From Gammaproteobacteria bacterium (GTDB taxonomy: Bacteria; Pseudomonadota; Gammaproteobacteria; Competibacterales; Competibacteraceae), in contig JACKNE010000007.1 in the NCBI GenBank assembly GCA_024235035.1, forward strand, positions 285,539-349,538: a DNA stretch of 64,000 bases. The letters are read 5' to 3'. This document shows positions 26,517 to 35,654 of the stretch, in pieces (position 1 is the first letter of the stretch; each line of letters begins with the position of its first letter). The translations under genes were made by a program, and so were the position numbers. Below the pieces are notes generated by a model that worked only from the letters and a program-made list of their open reading frames with translations, did not search any database and had not been told where the DNA came from.

Positions 26517-28784
26517 ATGCTCGAAACCCTGCGCCGCATCGTCCAGGATGTCAGCGCCGCGCCGGATCTGCCCAGTGCGCTGGCGGTTACCGTCAACCGG
26601 ATTCGGGATGCGATGCGCGTCGCCGCCTGTACCGTTTATCTGGTTGACGAAGACAATCGTGAATATGTGCTCATGGCTACCGCTGGCCTGAATCCACAAG
26701 CCATTGGCCAGATACGGCTGGACCGCCAGCAAGGATTGATCGGTCTGGTCGCCGAACGGCAAGAACCCTTGAACCTTGAGGATGCTCCACATCACCCACG
26801 CTTTTATCCAGTTCGCGAGGTGGAGGAAGACGCCTATCATGCTTTCCTGGGGGTGCCGCTGATTCAATACCGACGGGTCTTAGGGGTATTGACGGTCCAG
26901 CACACGACCATCCGCCTGTTTCAGGCTTCCGAAGTGGATTTTCTGGTCACCATCGCTGCGCAACTGGCCAGCACTCTCAATCATGCCATTCTCAGTGGCG
27001 CTACCCAGGAATTGCTGAACCCCTTGACCATCGGGACCCGCGCCCTGCAGGGAGTAGCTGGCGCTTCGGGCATCGCCATCGGCGCAGTGACCGTCCCTCA
27101 CCTGCTGGCCGATCTCGACGATGTGCCCGACCGCCCTGCATTGGACCCGGCCATGGAAGAAGCGGCCTTTCATGCCGCCATCGCAGCAGTCGAGCAGGAA
27201 GTGCGCGAAGCCAGTGAACAGTTGACACCATTGCTGCCGCCGACCGAGCAAGCATTGTTCACGGTCTACCGCATGATGTTGAGCAGCGATACCTTGTTGC
27301 GCGATACGCTGGAGCGTATTCGGGCTGGCAGTTGGGCTCCCGCTGCCTGGCGCGACGCAATCCGTTCGCGGGTGCGGTTGTTGGAACAAGCTGAAGATCC
27401 CTATCTTAGCGCTCGCGCTGAGGATATCCGCGATTTGGGCCGGCGCGTATTGCATCGCCTGCGCGCCCAACCGGCGCAAGCGTCGGAACCTATTACTGAA
27501 CGCTGCGTTTTGGTCGCCGAGGAAATGAGCGTTGCGCACTTGGCGGCGGTGCCGTCGGACCAACTGGCCGGTATCGTTTGTCTACGCGGCTCCGCGCTAT
27601 CCCATGTCGCTTTGCTAGCCAGAGCCATGGGTATTCCGGCAGTTTTGGGCCTAGGCGACCGGCCATTGGGTCGCTTCGAAGGCAGCACTATCATTGTCGA
27701 TGGCTACCAGGGTCGAGTTTATCTCAACCCCGACGCCACGATGCGCAAGGAATACCAGCAACTGATCGCTGCAGAGGCGGAACTGACGGCTGAGTTACGC
27801 AGCTTGCGAGAACAAGCGGCTATGACTCGCGATGGATACCGCATCCCACTCTATGCCAAAGCAGGCTTGTTGACCGATATCGCCATGGTCACCGACAGCG
27901 GCGCCGATGGTGTTGGCCTGTATCGCACTGAATTTGCCTTCATGGTGCGCGAGTCGTTTCCCAGCGAGGACGAGCAGCATCAGATTTACCAACAGATGCT
28001 GACGGCTTTTAGCCCGCGACCGGTGGTGATGCGCACTCTGGACATCGGCGGCGACAAGACCCTGCCCTATTTCAATATTGAGGAGAACAATCCGTTTCTC
28101 GGTTGGCGGGGCATGCGTTTCACCTTGGATCACCCGGATATCTTCCTGACCCAGTTGCGGGCCATGCTGCGCGCCAACGCCGGGGTAGACAATTTACGCA
28201 TTCTGTTTCCGATGATCACCACCGTCGAAGAAGTAGATGAGGCCTTGCGGTTGTTGGAGCGCGCCCTGCAGGAATTACGTGAGGAAGGCTGGTCAGTGAC
28301 GCGACCGGAGATTGGTGTCATGATCGAAATCCCTTCCGCCGCCTGGCAAGCTGGGCAGCTCGCCCAGCGCGTGGACTTTCTGTCCGTCGGCACCAATGAT
28401 CTGACCCAGTACCTGTTGGCGGTGGACCGCGACAATGCCCGAGTCGCTGGGCTATACGACAATCTACACCCGTCGATGCTAAAGGCGATTGCCTATATCA
28501 TCGCTGAAGGTCACCGAGCCAGCCGGCCCGTCAATCTATGTGGGGAAATGGCTGCCGATCCAGGAGCGGCAGTGTTGCTGCTGGGGATGGGGGTGGATAG
28601 CCTGAGTGCGGGAGCGGTCAGCGTACCGAAAGTCAAGTGGGCGATACGTAGCTTTACGCTGGCCGAGGCGCACGAACTGGCCTGTCGGGCTTTACTGCTG
28701 GCAACAGCCAAGGAAGTCCGCCAGTTGCTCAATGATGCGCTTCGGCAAGTCGGGCTGGGTGAGATCGTGCGTGAATACGCCTGA
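26517..28784 (+). CDS. ptsP: Phosphoenolpyruvate-protein phosphotransferase PtsP (EI-Ntr)
   Basis: Enzyme I of the nitrogen PTS: it takes phosphate from PEP and passes it to NPr, linking carbon and nitrogen status. The protein is 755 residues (E. coli 748). The GAF domain occupies about 15-155, with TVYLVDEDNREYVLMATAGL. The phospho-histidine lies in LRGSALSHVALLARAMGIPAV. The C-terminal PEP-binding barrel has GVGLYRTEFAFM, MRTLDIGGDKTLPY and the active-site cysteine in VNLCGEMAADP. The start at MLETLRRIV has an AAGGA site about 10 nt upstream. In enterobacteria the neighbour is often rppH, which is absent here. Confidence 0.96.
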   Translation: MLETLRRIVQDVSAAPDLPSALAVTVNRIRDAMRVAACTVYLVDEDNREYVLMATAGLNPQAIGQIRLDRQQGLIGLVAERQEPLNLEDAPHHPRFYPVREVEEDAYHAFLGVPLIQYRRVLGVLTVQHTTIRLFQASEVDFLVTIAAQLASTLNHAILSGATQELLNPLTIGTRALQGVAGASGIAIGAVTVPHLLADLDDVPDRPALDPAMEEAAFHAAIAAVEQEVREASEQLTPLLPPTEQALFTVYRMMLSSDTLLRDTLERIRAGSWAPAAWRDAIRSRVRLLEQAEDPYLSARAEDIRDLGRRVLHRLRAQPAQASEPITERCVLVAEEMSVAHLAAVPSDQLAGIVCLRGSALSHVALLARAMGIPAVLGLGDRPLGRFEGSTIIVDGYQGRVYLNPDATMRKEYQQLIAAEAELTAELRSLREQAAMTRDGYRIPLYAKAGLLTDIAMVTDSGADGVGLYRTEFAFMVRESFPSEDEQHQIYQQMLTAFSPRPVVMRTLDIGGDKTLPYFNIEENNPFLGWRGMRFTLDHPDIFLTQLRAMLRANAGVDNLRILFPMITTVEEVDEALRLLERALQELREEGWSVTRPEIGVMIEIPSAAWQAGQLAQRVDFLSVGTNDLTQYLLAVDRDNARVAGLYDNLHPSMLKAIAYIIAEGHRASRPVNLCGEMAADPGAAVLLLGMGVDSLSAGAVSVPKVKWAIRSFTLAEAHELACRALLLATAKEVRQLLNDALRQVGLGEIVREYA

Positions 28785-28994
28785 AGCTCGAATTTACCCT
28801 TCAATGTCAAATGCATCGCCAGCCACAGGGCAATCGATAAGATGATAATCATAACTTTTTGGCATAACTCTATATTTAAATCAAATGCAACAACTCTGGC
28901 ATCCTCCCGTCTACCCGTTTGCCTGAATGAAAATGCTGTCGGTTAGGGCCACGGGAACGCATTTGCCTTTTCACTTGAGGAATTCCGATCCGTC

Positions 28995-30119
28995 ATGACC
29001 TGCGATTTCTTCTCCTTCGCTGCTCCCGGTGTTCGCACCTTGCAACCTTATCAACCCGGTAAACCGGAGAGCGAATTGCGCCGGGAATACGGCCTGGACG
29101 ATATTGTCAAACTGGCTTCCAATGAAAATCCGCTGGGTCCCAGCCCACAGGCATTGACCGCAGTACGCGGGGCATTGACCGATCTGGCGCGCTATCCCGA
29201 TGGCAATGGCTTTGAGCTCAAGACTGCATTAGCGGCCAAGCTTGAGGTGTCGATGGCGGCGCTGACCTTGGGCAACGGTTCCAATGATGTCCTGGAATTG
29301 ATCGCGCGAGCGTTCCTGACACCGGAACACGAGGCGATCTTCTCCGAACATGCCTTCGCCGTCTATCCGCTCGTGACCCAAGCCATCGGCGCTACCGCGC
29401 GGATCGCCAAAGCCCATGCGCCCGATCATGTCATGCCTCACGGTCACGATCCGGCAGCGCTGCTGGCGCTGATCAACGACCGCACCCGACTGATGTTTAT
29501 CGCCAATCCCAATAACCCCACCGGCACCTGGTTGAGAAGCGCCGAGTTGCGAAATTTGCTGGAAGCGATCCCCGAATCGGTGATCGTCGTCGTGGACGAG
29601 GCGTATTTTGAATATGTCGGAGCCGAAGCGGATTGTCCCAACGCCCTGCACTGGCTGGATCATTTCCCGAATCTCATCGTGACCCGCACCTTTTCCAAAG
29701 CTTATGGATTGGCTGGATTGCGGGTCGGTTACGCCGTTTCGCATCCCCAGGTTGCCGATTTGCTGAACCGGGTGCGTCAACCGTTCAATGTCAATAGCCT
29801 GGCGCTGGTTGCGGCGGTGGCAGCGCTGGAGGATGTCAGCCATTTGGAGCGCAGCCGGACGGTCAACCGCGTTGGCATGCAGCAGTTGCAAGACGCCTGC
29901 CGCCAATGGGATTTGACTTGGTTACCGTCCGTCGGCAATTTCCTGTGCGTGGACGTAGGCCGTCCGGGACGGGAGGTCTTTGTGAAACTTCTGCAGCGCG
30001 GTGTCATTGCCCGGCCCGTAGACAACTACGGTCTGCCGCGATATCTGCGGATCAGCATTGGCGCTGAGGCGGAAAATGCCCGGTTGATCGAGGCCATGCA
30101 TGACGTGTTGCGGGGTTGA
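28995..30119 (+). CDS. hisC: Histidinol-phosphate aminotransferase (HisC), possibly aromatic aminotransferase
   Basis: A class II PLP aminotransferase of 374 residues. Conserved pieces are LASNENPLGPSPQAL near the N-terminus, FIANPNNPTGTWL, VVVDEAYFEYVG with the PLP-ring aspartate, and the PLP-lysine in TRTFSKAYGLAGLRVGY. It sits directly before tyrA with 1 bp between stop and start. This corresponds to the hisC2 position of pseudomonad pheA-hisC2-tyrA-aroA clusters, where the enzyme transaminates prephenate or aromatic 2-oxo acids as well as, or instead of, imidazole-acetol phosphate. Sequence alone does not separate the roles. Confidence 0.92.
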   Translation: MTCDFFSFAAPGVRTLQPYQPGKPESELRREYGLDDIVKLASNENPLGPSPQALTAVRGALTDLARYPDGNGFELKTALAAKLEVSMAALTLGNGSNDVLELIARAFLTPEHEAIFSEHAFAVYPLVTQAIGATARIAKAHAPDHVMPHGHDPAALLALINDRTRLMFIANPNNPTGTWLRSAELRNLLEAIPESVIVVVDEAYFEYVGAEADCPNALHWLDHFPNLIVTRTFSKAYGLAGLRVGYAVSHPQVADLLNRVRQPFNVNSLALVAAVAALEDVSHLERSRTVNRVGMQQLQDACRQWDLTWLPSVGNFLCVDVGRPGREVFVKLLQRGVIARPVDNYGLPRYLRISIGAEAENARLIEAMHDVLRG

Positions 30120-30120
30120 T

Positions 30121-30999
30121 ATGGCGATGGCGCAACCTTTGATCCAACGACTGTGCATTATCGGTGTTGGTCTGATTGGCGGCTCACTGGCCCGAGCGCT
30201 GCGTGAGGCGGGTGAAGTCGGCGAGGTAGTCGGTTGTGGGCGCGGCGAAGATAATCTACAAGCCGCCGTGCGCTTGGGTGTCGTGGATCGTTATGAAACC
30301 AATCCCGCCTGCGCCGTAGTCGGCGCTGACGTGGTGGTAGTCGCGGTGCCACTGGGCGCTATCGGACCGGTATTGCGCACCCTGGTTCCACATCTGTCCC
30401 CCACTACCGTGATCACCGATGTCGGCAGCGCCAAAGGCAGCGTGGTTGCGGATGTTGAAAGGATTTACGGCATGGTGCCGCCGAACTTCGTACCGGGGCA
30501 TCCGATTGCCGGCACCGAGCAAAGTGGGGTCGAAGCCTCGTTTGCCACTCTATTCCGAGGTCGGCGGGTGATTCTGACGCCGTTGGCGGAGACCTCGGCC
30601 ACCGCGCATGAGCTTATCCAGCGCATGTGGGGGCTGACCGGTGCTGAGGTGATCGATATGGGCGTGTGCCATCATGATGCCGTGTTGGCTGCAACCAGCC
30701 ATTTGCCGCACATGCTGGCCTATACCCTGGTCGATACTTTGGCGCGATTGGATGACCGGGCGGAAATTTTTCGTTATGCCGCTGGCGGTTTCCGTGACTT
30801 TACCCGCATCGCTTCCAGCGATCCGCAGATGTGGCATGATATCTGTGTCGCCAACCGTGAGCAGTTATTGAAAATGATCGCATTGTTCAGTACTGATTTG
30901 GAGCGACTTGCCGGGGCGATCCGCAGCGAAAACCACGCTGAAATTCTTGCTATCTTCCAGCGAGCCAAGCGCGCCCGCGATAACCTGTACCTTGAATGA
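30121..30999 (+). CDS. tyrA: Prephenate dehydrogenase
   Basis: A monofunctional TyrA of 292 residues catalysing oxidative decarboxylation of prephenate to 4-hydroxyphenylpyruvate for tyrosine. The N-terminal NAD(P)-binding site reads IIGVGLIGGSLARAL. The catalytic histidine lies in PGHPIAGTEQSG, and the helical C-terminal domain includes HHDAVLAATSHLPHMLAY. There is no fused chorismate mutase and no ACT domain. It starts 1 bp after the hisC stop. Between it and aroA lies a relic of an unrelated gene. Confidence 0.95.
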   Translation: MAMAQPLIQRLCIIGVGLIGGSLARALREAGEVGEVVGCGRGEDNLQAAVRLGVVDRYETNPACAVVGADVVVVAVPLGAIGPVLRTLVPHLSPTTVITDVGSAKGSVVADVERIYGMVPPNFVPGHPIAGTEQSGVEASFATLFRGRRVILTPLAETSATAHELIQRMWGLTGAEVIDMGVCHHDAVLAATSHLPHMLAYTLVDTLARLDDRAEIFRYAAGGFRDFTRIASSDPQMWHDICVANREQLLKMIALFSTDLERLAGAIRSENHAEILAIFQRAKRARDNLYLE

Positions 31000-31004
31000 A
31001 TGCT

Positions 31005-31118
31005 ATGCACGCGGTTCTGGATTGGCCGCCCCGGTATCGACTGACAGTGGCGGATTATCAACGGATGGGCGATATGGGTGTTTTGACGGAAGATGCCCCT
31101 GAGAAAACATCTTTGTAA
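31005..31118 (+). pseudogene. N-terminal relic of a Uma2-family (PD-(D/E)XK-like) gene
   Basis: A 37-codon frame between tyrA and aroA reads MHAVLDWPPRYRLTVADYQR then MGDMGVLTEDAPEKTSL. This strongly resembles the start of Uma2 (DUF820) proteins, which typically run HRLTVDDYYRMAEAGIL-EDARVELIEGEI and continue for about 190 residues. The match stops where the ELI-GEI core should begin, and a stop codon follows at once. It is therefore a truncated remnant, probably left after deletion of a gene once inserted into this otherwise conserved operon. Its residual product, if made, cannot contain the nuclease fold. Confidence 0.6.
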
Positions 31119-31126
31119 GGATTGTC

Positions 31127-32446
31127 ATGACCATTCTCACCTTTGTTATCGAGCCTGGCGGCGCCTTCTGTGGCCGTTTGCGGGTTCCAGGCGACAAATC
31201 GATTTCTCACCGCGCCATCATGTTCGGCGCACTGGCCGAAGGGGTGACGACCATCACCGGTTTCCTGGAAGGCGAGGATTGCTTGGCTACTCTCAACGCC
31301 TTTCGGGCCATGGAGGTGCGTATCGACGGCCCGCAGCAGAGTCGGGTCACCGTTCATGGCGTTGGCCTGCACGGGTTGCGCAGGCCATCTGGCCCGCTAG
31401 ATATGGGCAATTCCGGTACTTCGATGCGGCTGATGAGCGGCCTGCTCGCCGGACAAAGCTTCGATACGATCTTGACCGGCGATATTTCCCTGAACCGCCG
31501 ACCCATGCAACGGGTGATTGAACCGCTGGCGCGTATGGGCGCGCGGATTGAAGCAACGGAACAGGGGACGGCGCCGCTGCGCATTTACGGCGACCAACGG
31601 CTGACCGGCATTGACTATCTACTGCCAGTCGCCAGTGCCCAGGTCAAGTCCTGTCTGTTGCTGGCGGGGCTTTATGCCGATGGGTTGACTTGCATCACCG
31701 AACCGGCTCCCACCCGCGATCATACCGAGCGCATGCTGCAGGGTTTTGGCTATGCGCTGAGGTGCGAGGATAGCCGCACCGTTGGCATCACCGGTGGTGG
31801 ACGATTGACAGGAACCGCGATCGATGTACCAGCAGACATTTCTTCAGCCGCATTCTTTCTGGTCGGGGCCAGCATTGCGCCTGGCTCCGACCTGTTGTTG
31901 GAACACGTTGGCGTGAATCCCACACGCGCCGGTGTGATTGATATTCTGCGCTTGATGGGAGCCGCTATCGAAGTGTTGAATCCTCGCCTGGTTGGGGGCG
32001 AACCAGTGGCTGATCTGCGGGTGCGTCACGCTCCGCTGCATGGCATCCGCATTCCCGAGGAATTGGTGCCATTGGCGATTGATGAGTTTCCTGCGCTATT
32101 CATCGCTGCCGCCTGCGCCAAGGGCGTAACCGTACTGACGGGTGCACAGGAACTGCGGGTCAAGGAAAGCGACCGACTTCAGGTGATGGCCGACGGGCTG
32201 AACGCCCTGGGCATCGCGGCTGGCGCAACCTCGGACGGTATCGTCATTCAGGGTGGCCTGCTCTCGGGCGGTACGGTGAATAGCCACGGTGACCATCGCA
32301 TCGCGATGAGTTTTGCGATCGCTGCGCTGCGCGCCGATACTCCGATCACGGTCCATGATTGCGCCAATGTCAAGACCTCGTTCCCCAATTTCGTCACCCT
32401 GATCGGACATGCCGGCTTGAAGGTAGTAGAGCAGGAAGTCGCATGA
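31127..32446 (+). CDS. aroA: 3-phosphoshikimate 1-carboxyvinyltransferase (EPSP synthase)
   Basis: Sixth step of the shikimate pathway: it joins PEP to shikimate 3-phosphate. The 439 residues show the substrate loop LRVPGDKSISHRAIM, the signature MGNSGTSMRLMSGLLAG, the mid-domain motif DISSAAFFLVGASIAPGS, and RVKESDRLQVMADGL. The alanine-type signature pattern around LAGQ differs a little from E. coli, so glyphosate sensitivity class is not predicted. It ends in an ATGA overlap with cmk, so the two are translationally coupled. Confidence 0.96.
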   Translation: MTILTFVIEPGGAFCGRLRVPGDKSISHRAIMFGALAEGVTTITGFLEGEDCLATLNAFRAMEVRIDGPQQSRVTVHGVGLHGLRRPSGPLDMGNSGTSMRLMSGLLAGQSFDTILTGDISLNRRPMQRVIEPLARMGARIEATEQGTAPLRIYGDQRLTGIDYLLPVASAQVKSCLLLAGLYADGLTCITEPAPTRDHTERMLQGFGYALRCEDSRTVGITGGGRLTGTAIDVPADISSAAFFLVGASIAPGSDLLLEHVGVNPTRAGVIDILRLMGAAIEVLNPRLVGGEPVADLRVRHAPLHGIRIPEELVPLAIDEFPALFIAAACAKGVTVLTGAQELRVKESDRLQVMADGLNALGIAAGATSDGIVIQGGLLSGGTVNSHGDHRIAMSFAIAALRADTPITVHDCANVKTSFPNFVTLIGHAGLKVVEQEVA

Positions 32447-33138
32447 AGAGCCTCCCCCCGGTCATTACCGTGGATGGACCGAGTGGCGTCGGCAAGGGTA
32501 CGCTCTGCCAATGGTTGGCCATGCGGCTAGGTTGGCACTTGCTGGACAGCGGCGCACTGTATCGCTTGACCGCATTGGCGGCATTGCGTCGAAATCTGGA
32601 TCTGGCTGATGAAGCCGGAGTCGCGCGGGTAGCCGTCGAACTAGATGTGGATTTCGTCCCTGACGCCACTGGATCGATGCTCGTCCTTCTGGACAAGATG
32701 GATATGAGTGACACGTTGCACAGCGAGGCAACCGGCAATGCCGCGTCGCAAGTGGCCGCTCTACCCGCAGTGCGGATCGCGCTGCTGCAGCGGCAACACA
32801 ATTTTCGCCGTGCGCCTGGTCTCATCGCCGATGGCCGGGATATGGGCACGGTGGTATTCCCGGATGCCGATCTCAAACTGTTTCTGACGGCCAGTGCCGG
32901 CGAGCGGGCCTATCGTCGTTATAAGCAGTTGATTAAGAAAGGCATGAATGCTAACCTTGAGCACATTGTCAAGGAAATCGCTGAACGTGACGCTCGTGAC
33001 ACCCAGCGCATGGTGGCTCCGCTCAAACCCGCCGCCGACGCTGAAACGCTGGATACCACCCAACTCGACATCACCCAGGTCTGCGAGCGGGTATCCACCC
33101 TGGTCAATCAACGATTGCAAGTACAGGTAATCCCCTAG
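32443..33138 (+). CDS. cmk: Cytidylate kinase
   Basis: Phosphorylates CMP and dCMP. The 231 residues match the family (E. coli 227). The P-loop is VDGPSGVGKGTLCQ, substrate contacts lie in LLDSGALYRLTALA, and the IADGRDMGTVVFPDADLKLF stretch and the arginine-rich LID (KEIAERDARDTQRMVAPLKPA) are conserved. It overlaps aroA by 4 nt. The order aroA-cmk-rpsA-ihfB is the classic gammaproteobacterial one. Confidence 0.96.
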   Translation: MKSLPPVITVDGPSGVGKGTLCQWLAMRLGWHLLDSGALYRLTALAALRRNLDLADEAGVARVAVELDVDFVPDATGSMLVLLDKMDMSDTLHSEATGNAASQVAALPAVRIALLQRQHNFRRAPGLIADGRDMGTVVFPDADLKLFLTASAGERAYRRYKQLIKKGMNANLEHIVKEIAERDARDTQRMVAPLKPAADAETLDTTQLDITQVCERVSTLVNQRLQVQVIP

Positions 33139-33165
33139 CTCTGAACCTTTACGTCGGTAATCGCC

Positions 33166-33192
33166 TTGACTACGCTTTTTCTTTGATAAGAT
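33166..33192 (+). promoter_or_regulatory. Possible rpsA promoter
   Basis: TTGACT and TAAGAT with a short 15-nt spacer lie just after cmk and before the structured leader. E. coli rpsA also has its own promoters downstream of cmk. The spacing is suboptimal, so this is tentative. Confidence 0.4.
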
Positions 33193-33223
33193 TGCGTGCA
33201 TAGATTGAGCGTCGGAGCTGGCG

Positions 33224-33352
33224 CTTCGGGTGTAAATCCCGAAAGTTCCTGCCGTGACGGGAACACAGTCACCCAAATCTGGTTCGGGTGTTTTCTGCCG
33301 AACCCCGTAGCCCCAACCCACTTGCGGCGGTTTGCTACCGCCGGTTTTTTTT
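33224..33352 (+). terminator. rpsA leader: serial hairpins ending in a strong intrinsic terminator
   Basis: Consecutive stems can be drawn: TTCGGG/CCCGAA (33225-33243), GTTCC/GGAAC (33245-33264), GGTTCGG/CCGAACC (33281-33304), and finally CGGCGGT/ACCGCCG (33325-33343) followed by eight Ts. The last has all features of a Rho-independent terminator, yet it ends 12 nt before the rpsA start codon. It therefore either stops read-through from cmk or acts as an attenuator of rpsA. E. coli rpsA is autoregulated at translation through leader stems; a terminator here would add a transcriptional step. Confidence 0.7.
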
Positions 33353-33364
33353 GAGTTATAACCC

Positions 33365-35041
33365 ATGACCGAAAGTTTCGCCGAACTGTTTGAACAGAGC
33401 CTGGCCGACAAACAGATGCAGCCTGGCTCCATTGTCCAGGGAATGATCGTGGATATCCGTCCGGATGCTGTGGTTGTCAATGCCGGCCTAAAGTCGGAAG
33501 GGCTGATTCCGATCGAACAGTTCTATAATGAGGAAGGCGTTCTCGACGTAAAGGTCGGGGACCAGGTCGAGGTGGCGCTGGATGCGCTGGAAGATGGTTT
33601 TGGAGAAACCCGACTGTCCCGCGAAAAAGCTAAGCGCGCGCGCATCTGGAGTGCTCTAGAGGCCGCCTTCGAAAAGGAGGAAATCGTCAAGGGACTGATC
33701 AGCGGCAAGGTCAAGGGCGGTTTCACCGTGGAAATCGGCGAAATTCGTGCCTTCCTGCCTGGTTCGCTGGTGGATGTGCGCCCGGTACGGGACGCTGCTT
33801 ACCTGGAAGGGAAAGAGCAAGAATTCAAGGTCATCAAGCTCGATCGACGACGCAACAATGTTGTGGTTTCCCGCCGAGCCGTGGTTGAACAGGAATACAG
33901 TGCTGAACGTGAGGCCTTGTTGCAGAATCTGCAGGAAGGGCAGATCGTCGATGGCGTCGTCAAGAACCTCACCGACTACGGCGCTTTTCTGGATCTGGGC
34001 GGTATCGATGGCTTGTTACACATTACCGACATGGCATGGCGACGGGTTAAGCACCCTTCCGAGGTGGTCGCTGTTGGTGACAACATCCAAGTCAAGGTGC
34101 TCAAGTTCGACCGTGATCGGAACCGAGTCTCGTTAGGTCTCAAACAACTGGGCGATGATCCGTGGATTGCTCTGGCTCGTCGTTATCCAGTGGGCACCCG
34201 GGTGTTCGGTAAGGTCACCAACATCGCCGATTACGGTTGCTTCGTTGAAATCGAGGAAGGGGTCGAAGGGCTGGTTCACGTTTCCGAGATGGATTGGACC
34301 AATAAGAACGTCAATCCGAACAAAGTAGTGGTGCTGGGTGATGAGGTCGAGGTCATGGTGCTCGACATCGATGAAGATCGCCGTCGTATCTCTCTCGGCA
34401 TGAAGCAATGCCAGCAGAATCCCTGGGGTGAATTCGATCAGACTCACGGCAAGGGCGACCGGGTTTCTGGCAAGATCAAGTCGATCACCGATTTCGGCAT
34501 CTTCATCGGTCTGGATGGTGGTATCGACGGTTTGGTGCATCTCTCCGACATCTCCTGGCACGCTCCTGGCGAAGAAGCCGTTCGCCAGTACAAGAAAGGT
34601 CAGGAAGTCGAGGCAGTGGTTCTGGCAGTCGATCCCGAGCGGGAGCGTATCTCGCTGGGTATCAAGCAACTTGACAAAGATCCCTTCTCCAATTTCGTCG
34701 CTGATCATCCTAAGGGCAGCGTGACCAAGGGGCGGATTGTCTCGGTGGACGCCAAAGGCGCCTTAGTGGACTTGGGGAATGGAGTCGAGGGAACGCTACG
34801 CGCCTCCGAGTTGTCACGAGAACGCGTTGAAGATGCGCGTACTCTGCTGAAGGAAGGCGAAGAGATTGAAGCGAAATTCATTGGTGTCGACCGAAAAAAC
34901 CGGACCATCAGCCTGTCGATCAAAGCGAAAGATATGGCGGAAGAAGCTGAGGTTTTACAGGACTACAGCCGGAAATCCAGTACGGGCGCTACCTTGGGAG
35001 ATATTTTCAAGGAACAAATCAGCGCCCAGCAGGATGACTAA
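33365..35041 (+). CDS. rpsA: 30S ribosomal protein S1
   Basis: 558 residues (E. coli 557) with six S1 RNA-binding repeats. The first two (about 20-90 and 105-170) are the divergent ribosome-docking ones. The remaining four carry the canonical pattern, for example NLTDYGAFLDLGGIDGLLHI and NIADYGCFVEIEEGVEGLVHV. S1 recruits mRNA to the 30S subunit and helps unfold structured leaders. No usual Shine-Dalgarno is visible before the ATG (the preceding bases are a T-run and GAGTTATAACCC). This fits rpsA genes, which commonly rely on leader structure instead. Confidence 0.97.
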   Translation: MTESFAELFEQSLADKQMQPGSIVQGMIVDIRPDAVVVNAGLKSEGLIPIEQFYNEEGVLDVKVGDQVEVALDALEDGFGETRLSREKAKRARIWSALEAAFEKEEIVKGLISGKVKGGFTVEIGEIRAFLPGSLVDVRPVRDAAYLEGKEQEFKVIKLDRRRNNVVVSRRAVVEQEYSAEREALLQNLQEGQIVDGVVKNLTDYGAFLDLGGIDGLLHITDMAWRRVKHPSEVVAVGDNIQVKVLKFDRDRNRVSLGLKQLGDDPWIALARRYPVGTRVFGKVTNIADYGCFVEIEEGVEGLVHVSEMDWTNKNVNPNKVVVLGDEVEVMVLDIDEDRRRISLGMKQCQQNPWGEFDQTHGKGDRVSGKIKSITDFGIFIGLDGGIDGLVHLSDISWHAPGEEAVRQYKKGQEVEAVVLAVDPERERISLGIKQLDKDPFSNFVADHPKGSVTKGRIVSVDAKGALVDLGNGVEGTLRASELSRERVEDARTLLKEGEEIEAKFIGVDRKNRTISLSIKAKDMAEEAEVLQDYSRKSSTGATLGDIFKEQISAQQDD

Positions 35042-35171
35042 GCAGATGTGGTTCCGCGGGGGACTCCTCTCGGGAAGCGGCTTGATGTGGGTCAACGATG
35101 GTTTTCCATCGATTTTCAGTCATGCGGTGTGACCGACACCGTCAGGATCATTGTTCGTTTGGGGAATTTTC

Positions 35172-35480
35172 ATGACGAAATCAGAGTTGATCGAGATTCT
35201 TGCTTGTAAGAGAAGCGATATTCCCTACAAGGATATAGAACAGGCGGTCAAAGCGATGTTGGAGCAGATGAGTGAATCGCTGGCTGGTGGGGAGCGGATC
35301 GAGATTCGGGGGTTCGGCAGTTTCTCACTGCATTTTCGTCCCCCGCGTATCGGTCGTAACCCCAAGACCGGGGATGCTGTCACGTTAACTGGCAAGTATG
35401 TCCCGCATTTCAAGCCTGGTAAGGAATTACGCGAACGAGTCAATTATCACCGTGATTACGGTGACGATAACGCTTTGTGA
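35172..35480 (+). CDS. ihfB: Integration host factor subunit beta
   Basis: A DNA-bending HU/IHF-family protein of 102 residues. It has MTKSELIEILACK at the start, IEIRGFGSFSLHFRPPR in the beta-saddle, the arm tip RIGRNPKTGDAVTL with the intercalating proline, and PHFKPGKELRERVN. It pairs with IhfA (not in this window) to bend DNA at promoters and recombination sites. The start is set at MTKSEL. The location after rpsA is standard, and a strong terminator follows. Confidence 0.96.
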   Translation: MTKSELIEILACKRSDIPYKDIEQAVKAMLEQMSESLAGGERIEIRGFGSFSLHFRPPRIGRNPKTGDAVTLTGKYVPHFKPGKELRERVNYHRDYGDDNAL

Positions 35481-35523
35481 TGCCTACCTCGATCTGGAAG
35501 GCAGCCGTTGTCATCCACCGTTC

Positions 35524-35551
35524 AAAAGCCCACGGTAAAGTGGGCTTTTTC
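35524..35551 (+). terminator. Rho-independent terminator after ihfB
   Basis: AAAAGCCCAC and GTGGGCTTTT form a perfect 10-bp stem around GGTAAA, ending in a T-run. It closes the hisC-to-ihfB supercluster. Confidence 0.9.
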
Positions 35552-35654
35552 TTGAAGTCAAAGGGATAGCCAACAGTGACATCAGAGAGGAACCAAACGC
35601 GCCATACCATGGTTCGGATTCACCGACTTCAAACTGTTCTGGCAGGAGAAACCG

